From assembly GCA_945885475.1 (NCBI GenBank), contig CAMCYR010000011.1, positions 1 to 64,000 on the forward strand: 64,000 bases of DNA, written 5' to 3'. Below, in pieces: positions 1 to 8,623 of this stretch. Positions within the stretch are counted from its first letter, which is position 1; each line of letters starts with the position of its first letter. The stretch is from Chitinophaga pinensis. Lineage in GTDB: Bacteria > Bacteroidota > Bacteroidia > 2-12-FULL-35-15. The notes under the pieces were generated by a model, which was not told the origin of the DNA, ran no database searches, and saw only the letters and a program-made list of their open reading frames with translations. Made by a program: the position numbers and the translations under genes.

Positions 1-867
1 AGAAGAGATTTTAATAGCGCAGCAATAATTAATCCCAATAATTCTTTGGGGATTGGTATTTACGGTGGTTCATTCCGCAAAGATTCCAATTTACCATACC
101 GCGAACCGATTCGTTTAAACACAGCAGCAACAAGCATTAGTGGGTACCAACAGATTATGAATCAATACACCTGCGCACTGATGCCGATATACGATTCTGT
201 AAGTCAAAAAATGTACACCACATTTTTTGGTGGTATTAGTTTGTTTAATTTCAATGATACGACTAGCTTATTAAGTCGTGATAGTGATGTCCCCTTTGTT
301 GACGACATCAGCACCTTGTCGTGCAATGCGCTTGGAACCTATGAAGAATGTCTTATGACGACCAAACTTCCCTCTTTGCTAGGTTCAAATGCAAAATTTG
401 TTCCCACGAAGCATGTTTCTAGTTATGCCAATGACGTGATACGCCTCAGGGATTTACCAAACACTAAAAAACTGGCAGGATATATATTTGGAGGCATACG
501 TGCACAGCAAGGAAATTTCGGAAGTAGCAGCGCGAACGATACCGTATATAGAGTTTATATCACTCCGAATAATGTAAACATAACAGGAATAGAAGAAGCA
601 ATAAATAATATTCAAAATACGCAATTGTATCCCAACCCATCCAACCAAACTTCAACACTTTTATTTACGTTGAAAGAAAACTCGCAGATTGTGATTTCAT
701 TATCGGATATCACTGGAAAAAAAGTAGTGGATATTACCAATGAAGAAATGCAAAAAGGAAATCAAAAAATAAACATCAACACCTCTATTTTAAGTGCAGG
801 AATTTACATTTGTAAAATCAATAGCAACTCTAGTGAACGAATAGTGAAGTTGGTTGTGGGGAGGTAA
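1..867 (+). CDS. T9SS-sorted secreted protein, 5' partial
   Basis: The reading frame is open from the first base, so the gene begins upstream of the window; the visible 288 residues are its C-terminal part. An internal TTG at 46 is not needed as a start. The middle part has glycine-rich strands such as YIFGGIR, which resemble Kelch or beta-propeller blades, but I do not recognise a specific enzyme. The last ~80 residues form a type IX secretion sorting domain: LYPNPSNQT, a SDITGKKV strand, LSAGIYICKI and a final IVKLVVGR. The protein should therefore be exported through the Sec and T9SS systems and attached to the surface or released. It converges with the next gene across a shared hairpin terminator. 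Confidence 0.8.
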   Translation, partial: RRDFNSAAIINPNNSLGIGIYGGSFRKDSNLPYREPIRLNTAATSISGYQQIMNQYTCALMPIYDSVSQKMYTTFFGGISLFNFNDTTSLLSRDSDVPFVDDISTLSCNALGTYEECLMTTKLPSLLGSNAKFVPTKHVSSYANDVIRLRDLPNTKKLAGYIFGGIRAQQGNFGSSSANDTVYRVYITPNNVNITGIEEAINNIQNTQLYPNPSNQTSTLLFTLKENSQIVISLSDITGKKVVDITNEEMQKGNQKININTSILSAGIYICKINSNSSERIVKLVVGR

Positions 868-938
868 AAAAGGACAACTCGGCCGATGCTTTATATTCGA
901 GTGCCCGTTCCAGTTTTAAAATTTTCAGTATTACCTTT

Positions 939-978
939 AAAAAGAAAAGCTCCCAAAATATCGGGAGCTTTTCTTTTT
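939..978. terminator. bidirectional intrinsic terminator
   Basis: Arms AAAAGCTCCC and GGGAGCTTTT flank an 8-nt loop, with an A-run before and a T-run after, so the hairpin can end transcription in both directions. It lies between two convergent T9SS cargo genes. Confidence 0.85.
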
Positions 979-1001
979 ATAAAAAACATATTCGCTGTTG
1001 C

Positions 1002-2519
1002 TTATTTCACGATCAGCATTCTTTTTGTTTCAGAATAAACGATTTTGTTAGACTGCGTTACAACCATTTTATAAAAATAGCTCCCATTCGAAAAACGATT
1101 CATTCCATTTACTTCAACAGTATGCTTACCAGCTTGAACATCTGCGTTTAATACTGTTTTAATTTTTCTTCCGGTAACATCAAACAATTCAATAGAAACA
1201 GAGGAAGCATCGGAAACGGAATAATCAATCTGAGCATCACCTGTAGTTGGGTTCGGGTAATTTTGTCCGATTGAATTATTTATTATTTCAGATGAAGTAA
1301 CACCTAAACCTGTAGGACAAATTCGCATAATATAACCAGCAGTCGTGTATCCTCCTCTTAAAATATAAATACAACCATCGGCACCTTGCTTCATTGCTAA
1401 CAAACCTCCACCTGCGCCAGTTGGAGCATTATCAAACCAAGTAGTTCTGCTTGTAATAATATCGTATGCAGGAGGATTCCCTAAAACACAATCATACACT
1501 CGCCCATAATCATTATCGGAAATCAGCATGTGATTATTAAATTCAGGCATTACAGTTCCAGAATAATATAAGCAGCCCGTAACTGCAGGCAAAGGGGTTC
1601 CCCATGTTTCCATTGGAAGAATATCCCCAACCAAATTACAAGCTACTGTAGTAGATCCATTTAAAAAATCGCCTTCACAAGTTGCCCAACCATAATTTCC
1701 ACCTTTGTGCACAATATTAAATTCGTCCCAAGCATTTAAACCATTTTCAGCTGAATACATTGAATCAGTTACAGGACTGAAACACATTCCAAACATGTTT
1801 CTGTTTCCATAAGTCCAAATACGGTCATCATTTCCGGTTGCAGGATTACCATCATCATAAAATGGATTATCAGTTGGAATTGTTCCATCTGTATTTATTC
1901 TTAAAATTTTACCGTACGGATTTGTTAATTTATTAGCATAGTTCAACGTTGGATTAGATTGTTGATATGCCAAGTCTCCTGTTTGAATATAAAGTTTATC
2001 AGGTTCAGATGGGCGGAAACGAATAATTCCACCAAAGTGATTTCCTCCGAAAGTAGAAGCTGAAGTTGCGTATTGAATTTTCATTATAATTGTAGGTGCA
2101 GTTCCAACATTACCAACAGTTGTAAAACGCACAACTCGCATTTGCAATTTCGTTTGTGCAGGATTACGATAATTGTAATACACATAAATATATCCGTTAA
2201 CAGCAAAATTAGGATCGACAGCAATCCCCAATAAGCCGCGCTCAAAATCAGAATCAACAGAATCGGTCAAATCATAGTATGTTCCCAATGCAACACCGGA
2301 AGCACTATAAATTTTAATAAACGCGTTGGCCGCAGGAAACGAATTATCTCCTTTTTGGGTTGCGATGTAACGCCCATCAGGCAGCCAATCAAAATCAGAA
2401 GCATAACGAATCCCAGTAACAACGTTGGTTGAAGTATAGGTAGCAGGTAAGGTTTGTGCCTTTAACGCAAACAAGGCAACAATAAAAAAGGAAAGAGTTA
2501 GGAGTATTTTTTTTGTCAT
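1002..2519 (-). CDS. PQQ-type glucose/sorbosone dehydrogenase family protein with T9SS sorting domain
   Basis: A 505-residue secreted protein. Residues 1-21 are a Sec signal peptide ending in LKAQ. Residues ~35-400 match the GSDH (soluble aldose sugar dehydrogenase) beta-propeller, with GGNHFGGIIRF, TYGNRNMFGM and a GGNYGWATCEGD segment typical of the family. Residues ~415-505 are a T9SS C-terminal domain (NYPNPTTGDAQI, ELFDVTGRKI, GSYFYKMV). The family oxidises aldose sugars using PQQ, but many Bacteroidota members are uncharacterised, so the substrate is unknown. The ATG start gives the correct signal peptide. It is a single-gene unit. Confidence 0.88.
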   Translation of the reverse strand: MTKKILLTLSFFIVALFALKAQTLPATYTSTNVVTGIRYASDFDWLPDGRYIATQKGDNSFPAANAFIKIYSASGVALGTYYDLTDSVDSDFERGLLGIAVDPNFAVNGYIYVYYNYRNPAQTKLQMRVVRFTTVGNVGTAPTIIMKIQYATSASTFGGNHFGGIIRFRPSEPDKLYIQTGDLAYQQSNPTLNYANKLTNPYGKILRINTDGTIPTDNPFYDDGNPATGNDDRIWTYGNRNMFGMCFSPVTDSMYSAENGLNAWDEFNIVHKGGNYGWATCEGDFLNGSTTVACNLVGDILPMETWGTPLPAVTGCLYYSGTVMPEFNNHMLISDNDYGRVYDCVLGNPPAYDIITSRTTWFDNAPTGAGGGLLAMKQGADGCIYILRGGYTTAGYIMRICPTGLGVTSSEIINNSIGQNYPNPTTGDAQIDYSVSDASSVSIELFDVTGRKIKTVLNADVQAGKHTVEVNGMNRFSNGSYFYKMVVTQSNKIVYSETKRMLIVK

Positions 2520-2665
2520 CGTTTAATTTTTTAAAGAATTTAATATTTAATTTTTTTATACTAAAGGATATTCATATCAAACAAAGGTAACAAAATTAAT
2601 TGCCAAAAAATAGTGTATAAAAATATTATTTGCACAAGCCCTACAAGACATCACTTAGTTTTTTA

Positions 2666-2673
2666 TATATTTG
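2666..2673 (+). promoter_or_regulatory. promoter -7 element of folK (near-leaderless)
   Basis: TATATTTG is an exact TAnnTTTG match to the Bacteroidota -7 consensus. It ends only 6 nt before the folK ATG at 2680, so the transcript would start at or within a few bases of the start codon. No good -33 TTTG is seen at 17-23 nt. Confidence 0.5.
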
Positions 2674-2679
2674 ACAACG

Positions 2680-3165
2680 ATGAATACCTGTTATCTTTTA
2701 CTGGGCGGAAACATAGGCGATAGCGCACTAAAATTAAAGCAAGCAATTGCTTTGATTGAACAAAAGATTGGAGCAACGCTTAAAAAGTCAAGCGTTTTTA
2801 AAACTGCTGCCTGGGGCAATAAAGACCAAGCCGATTTTTACAACCAAGCGATTATTTTGGAAACATTAAACGCTCCGACTGAACTTCTCGCAAACATATT
2901 AAAAATTGAAGAGTTACTAGGAAGAACTCGAACAAACGACAGATGGCAAGAACGCACAATTGATATCGACATCCTGTTTTATAACAAGGAGATCATTGAT
3001 CTTCCTGATTTAAAAATCCCACATCCCTATATACAAGAAAGAAAATTTGTTCTTGTTCCAATGAATGAGATTGCTGGTAATTTTGTTCATCCTATATTAA
3101 AAAAAACAATTGAAGAATTATTAAATGAATGTGTTGACTCATGCGAAGTGCAGATCGAAAAGTAA
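2680..3165 (+). CDS. folK: 2-amino-4-hydroxy-6-hydroxymethyldihydropteridine pyrophosphokinase
   Basis: HPPK transfers pyrophosphate from ATP to the hydroxymethyl-dihydropterin, the step before dihydropteroate synthase in folate biosynthesis. The 161-residue protein shows the family pattern in order: LLLGGNIGD at the N-terminus, the alternating SSVFKTAAWG strand, FYNQAI, RWQERTIDIDILFY (the metal- and ATP-binding HPPK signature) and IPHPYIQERKFVLVPM. An upstream in-frame TTG at 2671 lies inside the -7 promoter element, so the ATG at 2680 is chosen. A deoxynucleoside kinase gene follows 95 nt downstream on the same strand. Confidence 0.93.
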   Translation: MNTCYLLLGGNIGDSALKLKQAIALIEQKIGATLKKSSVFKTAAWGNKDQADFYNQAIILETLNAPTELLANILKIEELLGRTRTNDRWQERTIDIDILFYNKEIIDLPDLKIPHPYIQERKFVLVPMNEIAGNFVHPILKKTIEELLNECVDSCEVQIEK

Positions 3166-3260
3166 AAAGAAACCTTATTTTTTCACCAAAACAGAATCAT
3201 AATAGTAGTTTATCAAAGCGAAATAAGAAGCCGTTTAACACAAATTAAATCAACAAATCC

Positions 3261-3923
3261 TTGAATAACGAATCACCATATAATTTCATTGTTATTGAAG
3301 GCAATATCGGAGCCGGAAAAACGACACTCGCTACTAAATTGGCAGAGGATCAAAATGCACGATTGATATTGGAACAATTTGCAGACAATCCTTTCCTTCC
3401 AAAATTTTATGAAGATCCTGAAAAGCATGCGTTTCCATTAGAATTATCATTTCTGGCAGAACGATATCATCAATTAAAAAATGAACTTTCCACTCAGGAT
3501 ATATTTAAACCAACGATCATAGCAGATTACTATTTTGTAAAATCACTCATCTTTGCAAAATCCAATTTAAAAGAAGACGAGTTTGGCTTATATACGAAGT
3601 TGTTTCATATTATCAATGATTCGCTGCCCAAACCAGATTTGTTTGTGTACCTGTACCATGACATTGAACGCTTGCAGCAAAACATCCGTAAAAGAGGCAG
3701 GGAATACGAACAAAAAATAGCAGATAGCTACTTAATTAAGATCCAGGCAGCTTATTTCGATTTTTTAAAACAACTACCCGAGCTCAGAATCGTTGTAATA
3801 GACGTAAATGAGGTAGATTATGTAACGAATACCGACGATTATGAACTAATGAAAAACCTCATCAAAAAGCCCTACAATCAGGGCATAACATACATAAAGG
3901 CGATAAAAGGCGGATATAAATAA
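3261..3923 (+). CDS. deoxynucleoside kinase (dNK family)
   Basis: Phosphorylates deoxynucleosides for nucleotide salvage, using ATP. The 220-residue length fits the dNK/dGK family. The P-loop is IEGNIGAGKTTLA at residues ~13-25; FLAERYHQL and a C-terminal lid segment (RKRGREYEQKI) follow as expected. The start is TTG: an in-frame stop lies at 3246-3248 and no ATG or GTG occurs before the P-loop, so TTG is the only reasonable initiator. Substrate preference (dA/dG versus dC) cannot be read from sequence alone. It follows folK, a pairing I believe is common in Bacteroidota. Confidence 0.87.
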   Translation: MNNESPYNFIVIEGNIGAGKTTLATKLAEDQNARLILEQFADNPFLPKFYEDPEKHAFPLELSFLAERYHQLKNELSTQDIFKPTIIADYYFVKSLIFAKSNLKEDEFGLYTKLFHIINDSLPKPDLFVYLYHDIERLQQNIRKRGREYEQKIADSYLIKIQAAYFDFLKQLPELRIVVIDVNEVDYVTNTDDYELMKNLIKKPYNQGITYIKAIKGGYK

Positions 3924-3975
3924 GAGAAATACATTATATAATTGCTTAAATCCTTTCATTAATTAAAAATTTAAT

Positions 3976-3983
3976 TATTTTTG
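3976..3983 (+). promoter_or_regulatory. promoter -7 element of the TPR/OmpA-like lipoprotein gene
   Basis: TATTTTTG matches TAnnTTTG exactly. It predicts a start near 3989 and an A-rich leader of about 60 nt before the ATG at 4051. A weak TTTC lies 18 nt upstream in the -33 position. Confidence 0.5.
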
Positions 3984-4050
3984 CACTATAATAGTACAAG
4001 TTAAGAAACCCTATCATATATTTATAAAAACAGAACTAAAAAAAATAATA

Positions 4051-5790
4051 ATGAAAAATCAATCTTTACAAACTTTAGGTTTAGCTGTTATCACAGCAGT
4101 TGCGTTGACCTCTTGTAGCGGATTAGGTAAATTGGTTAAAAATGCCGATAAAATTACCTACAAAGTGACTCCTGATCCTATGGAAATGCATGGCGACAGT
4201 ATGACAGTTACTATCACTGGTACTTACCCGGCGAAACTATTCCCTAAAAAGGCTACCGTTACTACTATCCCTGTTATTAAATACAATGGTGGTGAAAAAG
4301 CGCTTAACCCGGTTGTTTTGATTGGTGAAAGTGTTGAAGGAGCTGGAAAGAAAATAGCAAACAAAACAGGTGGAAGTTTCACATATACATCTGATAAGAT
4401 TGCTTACATGCCGGAAATGAAAGTTGCTACATTAGAACTTAGAGCATCTGGTCAGGTAAAGAAAAAGATAAAAGAACTTCCTGCAAAAAAAGTTGCTGAC
4501 GGAACTGTTATCACTCCATTATTAGTGAAAACTGATGATAAAGCAATCATTGGAAAAGATAATTTTCAAAAAGTAATTCCTCATTCAGAAACAACAAATA
4601 TTTTCTTCGCGATCAATCAAGCTCAAGTTCGTGGTTCAGAAATGACAAGTACTGAAATGAAATCATTCAAAGAATATGCAACTGCATCCTCTAAGAATCC
4701 TAACATTGCTTTCAAAAATATGAATGTTTCTGCATATGCATCTCCTGATGGTGAATTATCACGTAACAGCGAATTAGCTGAAGACCGTGCTAAAGAAGCT
4801 ACAAAGTCGATGATGAATATGTTTAAGGACAAAAAATCAAAAGTTGATACTGCTTCAAAAGAAGTATTCTATACAAAAGTAACAACAGCTGAAGATTGGG
4901 ATGGTTTCAAAAAAGCAATGGAAGCATCTTCTATAGCTGATAAGGAACTTATTTTACGTGTTTTAGCAATGTATCCTGACTCAGATACACGTGAAAAAGA
5001 AATTAAAAATTTATCTAAAACGTATACTGAAGTTGCTGATAAAATTTTACCAAAATTACGTAGAGCAGTTCTTACATTAAATGTAGATGTAAATAGCCGT
5101 ACAGATGAGCAGATCTCTAAATTAGCTGCTTCTGCTCCTGATAGTTTATCAGTAGAAGAAATTCTTTATGCTGCTACATTAACAACAGACATTAACACAA
5201 AATTAGATATTTACAAAAAAGCTGAAGCAAAATATGCATCTGATTGGAGAACATCTAATAACGTAGGAATGATCTACTTGATGCAGAACAAATTGAATGA
5301 TGCAGAAGCTGAATTCAAAAAAGCAGATGGTTTATCAGCAAACAATCCAATTGTTCAGAATAACTTAGGAATTGTTGCTCGTTGGAAAGGTGATCGTAAG
5401 GCAGCAATGGAGCTTTACAAAAAAGCTGGAGCTGCTGGTCCTGAAGTGGCTTACAACATGGGAATCGTTGAGATTCAAAATGGTAACTATGCAGCGGCAG
5501 TTAGCAATTTTGGTTCTGAAAATTCATTTAACGTGGCTTTAGCAAAATTGTTAAATGGAAACACCGATGGTGCAATGTCAACAATTGACAATTCAAAATC
5601 AGACAAAGATGCTGCATTATCATTCTACTTAAAAGCAATTGCTGGAGCACGTCAAAACAAAGCAGATGTTTTAGCTAACAACTTAAAGGTAGCAATTGAA
5701 AAAGATGCTTCTTTCAAACAAATGGCAAAAGATGATGCTGAATTTATTAAATTCCGCGAAAATGCAGAATTTAAAGCTATGGTTAATTAA
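4051..5790 (+). CDS. TPR-containing OmpA-like lipoprotein
   Basis: A 579-residue predicted lipoprotein: the signal peptide ends in LTSC with the lipid-attached cysteine at residue 22. Residues ~35-160 look like beta-sandwich modules. Residues ~190-270 resemble an OmpA-type peptidoglycan-associated fold: a YASPDGELSRNSELAEDRA stretch corresponds to the N-x-x-L-S-x-x-R-A pattern of OmpA C-terminal domains. Residues ~355-500 carry tetratricopeptide-like helices (NNVGMIYL, NNLGIVAR, AYNMGIVE). A role in linking outer membrane and cell wall or scaffolding an envelope complex is inference. Its own promoter and strong terminator make it a monocistronic unit. Confidence 0.75.
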   Translation: MKNQSLQTLGLAVITAVALTSCSGLGKLVKNADKITYKVTPDPMEMHGDSMTVTITGTYPAKLFPKKATVTTIPVIKYNGGEKALNPVVLIGESVEGAGKKIANKTGGSFTYTSDKIAYMPEMKVATLELRASGQVKKKIKELPAKKVADGTVITPLLVKTDDKAIIGKDNFQKVIPHSETTNIFFAINQAQVRGSEMTSTEMKSFKEYATASSKNPNIAFKNMNVSAYASPDGELSRNSELAEDRAKEATKSMMNMFKDKKSKVDTASKEVFYTKVTTAEDWDGFKKAMEASSIADKELILRVLAMYPDSDTREKEIKNLSKTYTEVADKILPKLRRAVLTLNVDVNSRTDEQISKLAASAPDSLSVEEILYAATLTTDINTKLDIYKKAEAKYASDWRTSNNVGMIYLMQNKLNDAEAEFKKADGLSANNPIVQNNLGIVARWKGDRKAAMELYKKAGAAGPEVAYNMGIVEIQNGNYAAAVSNFGSENSFNVALAKLLNGNTDGAMSTIDNSKSDKDAALSFYLKAIAGARQNKADVLANNLKVAIEKDASFKQMAKDDAEFIKFRENAEFKAMVN

Positions 5791-5810
5791 TCTTTAAATT
5801 TAGACTATAA

Positions 5811-5843
5811 AAAACGCTCCACGTCTTTGTGGAGCGTTTTTTG
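5811..5843 (+). terminator. intrinsic terminator after the TPR lipoprotein gene
   Basis: Twelve-base arms AAAACGCTCCAC and GTGGAGCGTTTT around a six-base loop, followed by a T-rich tail. Confidence 0.88.
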
Positions 5844-5911
5844 TATACAAAGTATTTTTTATAATGAAGTGCGCTCAGTAATGAAGATAATTTAAAGAAT
5901 AAACTTTAAAA

Positions 5912-6559
5912 ATGAAAACAATGCGTTACAAAAAACCAATTGTGCAAGTAGCTCTTTTTATTTTAGGAGGACTATTTTTTATCGGTTTCCAAGCGGACAA
6001 TTCTCATCCATCTATTAAATATTTCGGTGTGAATGATTCAACTCAGCAATATTTATTATTAAAGGGGCATGTCCGTAAATCGCCAAAAACAACAACCCCC
6101 GATGCTAAGGAAGAGAACGTTTGGCTGGATAGTGCACTGATAAAAATCTATCTCAACAATATATTGTATTCAGAATTTTGGACCACAAAAAAAGGGAAAA
6201 GTTCATTTAAATTAGCTCTCAATAAAATCTACCTAATAGAATTATCAAAGAAAGGATTTGTCTCTAAATCATTTGAAGTAAATACGAAAGTGCCGAATGG
6301 TCAAAATAAAGCATATTCCTTCGATTTCGATATAGATATTTTTGAAGAGGTAATCGGATTGGATGCGTCTGTGCTGGAAAAACCAATTGCTAAAGTAGCA
6401 TACAGTATTATTGATGAACGTTTCGCTTATGATATTTCTTTTACGAATAAGATAAACTCAGAATTAAAAAAAATGTATCGTAATTATTACCTGCTGCAAA
6501 AAGAACAGCTAGACTCCATCGCAAAAACAAAAACTACCATAAAAGGAAAATCAAACTAG
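5912..6559 (+). CDS. secreted protein with carboxypeptidase-regulatory-like fold, function unknown
   Basis: A 215-residue protein starting MKTMRYKKP with a hydrophobic segment (residues ~12-27) that can act as a signal peptide or anchor. Residues ~45-125 have the strand pattern of a transthyretin/carboxypeptidase-regulatory-like domain found in many Bacteroidota surface proteins: IKIYLNN, SSFKLALNKIYLIELSK, GFVSKSFEV. The rest is helical with no motif I recognise. Two close ATGs (5912 and 5921) are possible; the first is used. It converges with the SpoU gene with only 2 nt between the stops. Confidence 0.6.
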   Translation: MKTMRYKKPIVQVALFILGGLFFIGFQADNSHPSIKYFGVNDSTQQYLLLKGHVRKSPKTTTPDAKEENVWLDSALIKIYLNNILYSEFWTTKKGKSSFKLALNKIYLIELSKKGFVSKSFEVNTKVPNGQNKAYSFDFDIDIFEEVIGLDASVLEKPIAKVAYSIIDERFAYDISFTNKINSELKKMYRNYYLLQKEQLDSIAKTKTTIKGKSN

Positions 6560-6561
6560 GA

Positions 6562-7092
6562 TCAGCGGCCTAACTTCAAGAAAAGATCCCACAACACTAC
6601 CCCAACGCTTACTGAAATATTTAAGGAATGCTTTGTTCCAAGCTGAGGGATTTCAATTACATCGGTACTTGCATCAATAACTTCCTGATCAACTCCTTTT
6701 ACCTCGTTTCCAAAAATAATCGCAATTTTTTGACTTTTGCTTGGCATAAAATTATCCAGCATGATTGCCGATTCGGCTTGCTCTATTGCGTATACAACAT
6801 ATTTATTTTCATTCAATTCCTGTACAGCCTCCTGTGTTGTCGAAAAATATTTCCAGGCTACACTCTCTGTTGCACCCAGGGCCGTTTTTTGAATTTCCTT
6901 GTTAGGAGGCGTTCCTGTTATTCCACACAAATAGACCGCTTCCACCAAAAATGCATCTGCCGTTCTGAATACAGAACCAACATTATTTAAACTGCGTACA
7001 TTATCAAGAACAATAATAATAGGAGTTTTTGAAGACATTTTAAATTCTTCAACCGACTTACGACCTAATTCTTCGTTCGCTAATTTTCTCAT
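6562..7092 (-). CDS. TrmH/SpoU-family RNA 2'-O-methyltransferase
   Basis: A 176-residue SPOUT methyltransferase. The three family motifs are present: NVRSLNNVGSVFRTADAF (motif 1, with the conserved N and R), IIFGNEVKGV (motif 2) and EIPQLGTKHSLNISVSVGVVLW (motif 3, shown across residues ~150-170), which form the trefoil knot that binds S-adenosylmethionine. It methylates a ribose in tRNA or rRNA; the target cannot be assigned. It lacks the N-terminal L30e-like domain of RlmB-type proteins. The glycosyltransferase gene upstream ends 6 nt before its start codon, so the two are probably co-transcribed. Confidence 0.88.
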   Translation of the reverse strand: MRKLANEELGRKSVEEFKMSSKTPIIIVLDNVRSLNNVGSVFRTADAFLVEAVYLCGITGTPPNKEIQKTALGATESVAWKYFSTTQEAVQELNENKYVVYAIEQAESAIMLDNFMPSKSQKIAIIFGNEVKGVDQEVIDASTDVIEIPQLGTKHSLNISVSVGVVLWDLFLKLGR

Positions 7093-7098
7093 ATTTTT

Positions 7099-8535
7099 CT
7101 AATTCTTTAGTGAATATACCACAAAATCTTCATTTTCAAATACAGAAATAAAATTCAGTTTTAGTGCTGTAAGAGGTAATTCCAACTTATGTTTATCGAG
7201 AAACAAATACTTACAGCCGGCATCTTTTATTCCAGATAAATAAGGAACGTCCAAAAGTTGCTGCATGGAAACACTCCAACCTTTGCGGTGAATAAAATAC
7301 ATGAGTTGTGGATTTTTATCCCCATTGATAGCAATCAGATCATTTTTTGAAGAAACGCGATCAGCAATCGCCTCCAGTGTTAATTTATATTTCTCCGAAT
7401 CTTTTATTCTGAAATCATGCTGTTGATTTAAAATTCCTTCAATTATAATCAATGTCACAACACATACTTTCCACTTCTGGCTTTTAATTTCAAGGATTGC
7501 AAAACCAGCGACAAAAGCCATCACAGGAACATAAGGAATCACGTAGTAATTATGTACAGAAAAAACAAAACCGGTTTTGATGATGAATAAAATAAAAAAA
7601 AGTGTCGAAATAATGTAAATGAATAATGCGGTTCGCTCCTTTCTTTTAACGATAAGAATCAAGCCTGCAACAAATGCAATAAATGCAATAAAGCTTTGCA
7701 AAGCGCTAAAATAGAACTTCTCAAGTGTATGGGGAGCATAAGCAATTAATTCAAGGATGCCTTCTATAAACTGCTTTGGGAAATAGAGCTGAAAGCCATA
7801 CGTAGCAAGTAAGTAGGGAACCCAATAAAAATACCAGGCATAGGTTACAAATAGTAGTGCTATCCCGGTCAAAACAATATTTCGTTTCAGAGAAAAAGCG
7901 ATCTGCTTATCGAACAGAGGAATAGCGAGCACACTCAAGAGATAAAGGGCAGGGATTTTACATAATACCGCCAAAACAGAAAACAAAAAGAATGCAAAAA
8001 GATGAGACAATCGTTTTTCATAAACATACTGAAAGCCATAATAAACACCAATGATCACAATCGACATGCAAAACGTGTACGGCATTGATTTCCGGGAGAA
8101 AGCAAACCAGATCGAAGACAAGAGGATCAATGAAGCATAAAATGCAAGTTCAGCGGTAAAGAAACGTTTTAATAATTTGAAAAAATAAAAAACACCGATA
8201 GAAGAAACACTCAGATTTATCAAACGGCCATACCAATGTGCATAACCAAAAAGTTCGGAAACTAAATAAATGAGATAATTAAAAAAGGGAAATTCAGAAG
8301 CGATGATACCCGTTTTATTTCCGTCCATATCAATGCGGGGATACAGAATAGTATTATTCACTTCCAGAAAATTACGAGCAATCATATTCGTAAGCGACTG
8401 ACGCCAGCTGTGACCAATTTCCAATGGCGCATTTGTGATCCCGTAAAGGCGGAAAACAAAAAACAACAGAATCCAAAAACGTATATCCGGAACAAATTTT
8501 TCCTTGAAAATTATATATATACTTCTTGCGCTCAT
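7099..8535 (-). CDS. GT39/ArnT-like membrane glycosyltransferase (GT-C fold)
   Basis: About ten hydrophobic segments over 478 residues, with the N-terminal loop GHSWRQSLTNMIARNF that is typical of polyprenyl-phosphate-sugar-dependent PMT_2/ArnT-like enzymes in Bacteroidota. It probably transfers a sugar or aminosugar from an undecaprenyl-phosphate donor on the periplasmic side. The open frame extends to 8700, but that part overlaps mutS. The ATG at 8535 (MSARSIYI) is chosen because a TAnnTTTG element lies 9 nt upstream. The acceptor is unknown. Confidence 0.75.
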   Translation of the reverse strand: MSARSIYIIFKEKFVPDIRFWILLFFVFRLYGITNAPLEIGHSWRQSLTNMIARNFLEVNNTILYPRIDMDGNKTGIIASEFPFFNYLIYLVSELFGYAHWYGRLINLSVSSIGVFYFFKLLKRFFTAELAFYASLILLSSIWFAFSRKSMPYTFCMSIVIIGVYYGFQYVYEKRLSHLFAFFLFSVLAVLCKIPALYLLSVLAIPLFDKQIAFSLKRNIVLTGIALLFVTYAWYFYWVPYLLATYGFQLYFPKQFIEGILELIAYAPHTLEKFYFSALQSFIAFIAFVAGLILIVKRKERTALFIYIISTLFFILFIIKTGFVFSVHNYYVIPYVPVMAFVAGFAILEIKSQKWKVCVVTLIIIEGILNQQHDFRIKDSEKYKLTLEAIADRVSSKNDLIAINGDKNPQLMYFIHRKGWSVSMQQLLDVPYLSGIKDAGCKYLFLDKHKLELPLTALKLNFISVFENEDFVVYSLKN

Positions 8536-8544
8536 TCTATTTCG

Positions 8545-8552
8545 CAAATCTA
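8545..8552 (-). promoter_or_regulatory. promoter -7 element of the glycosyltransferase gene
   Basis: On the minus strand the sequence reads TAGATTTG, an exact TAnnTTTG match, 9 nt before the ATG at 8535. It decides against the longer start inside mutS and implies a very short leader. Confidence 0.5.
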
Positions 8553-8623
8553 TAAATAATTGATCGAAAAGTGTTAAAAACTTTGTATTTACGGTATGTA
8601 TAGGTTTTGTATTTTTACAAATA

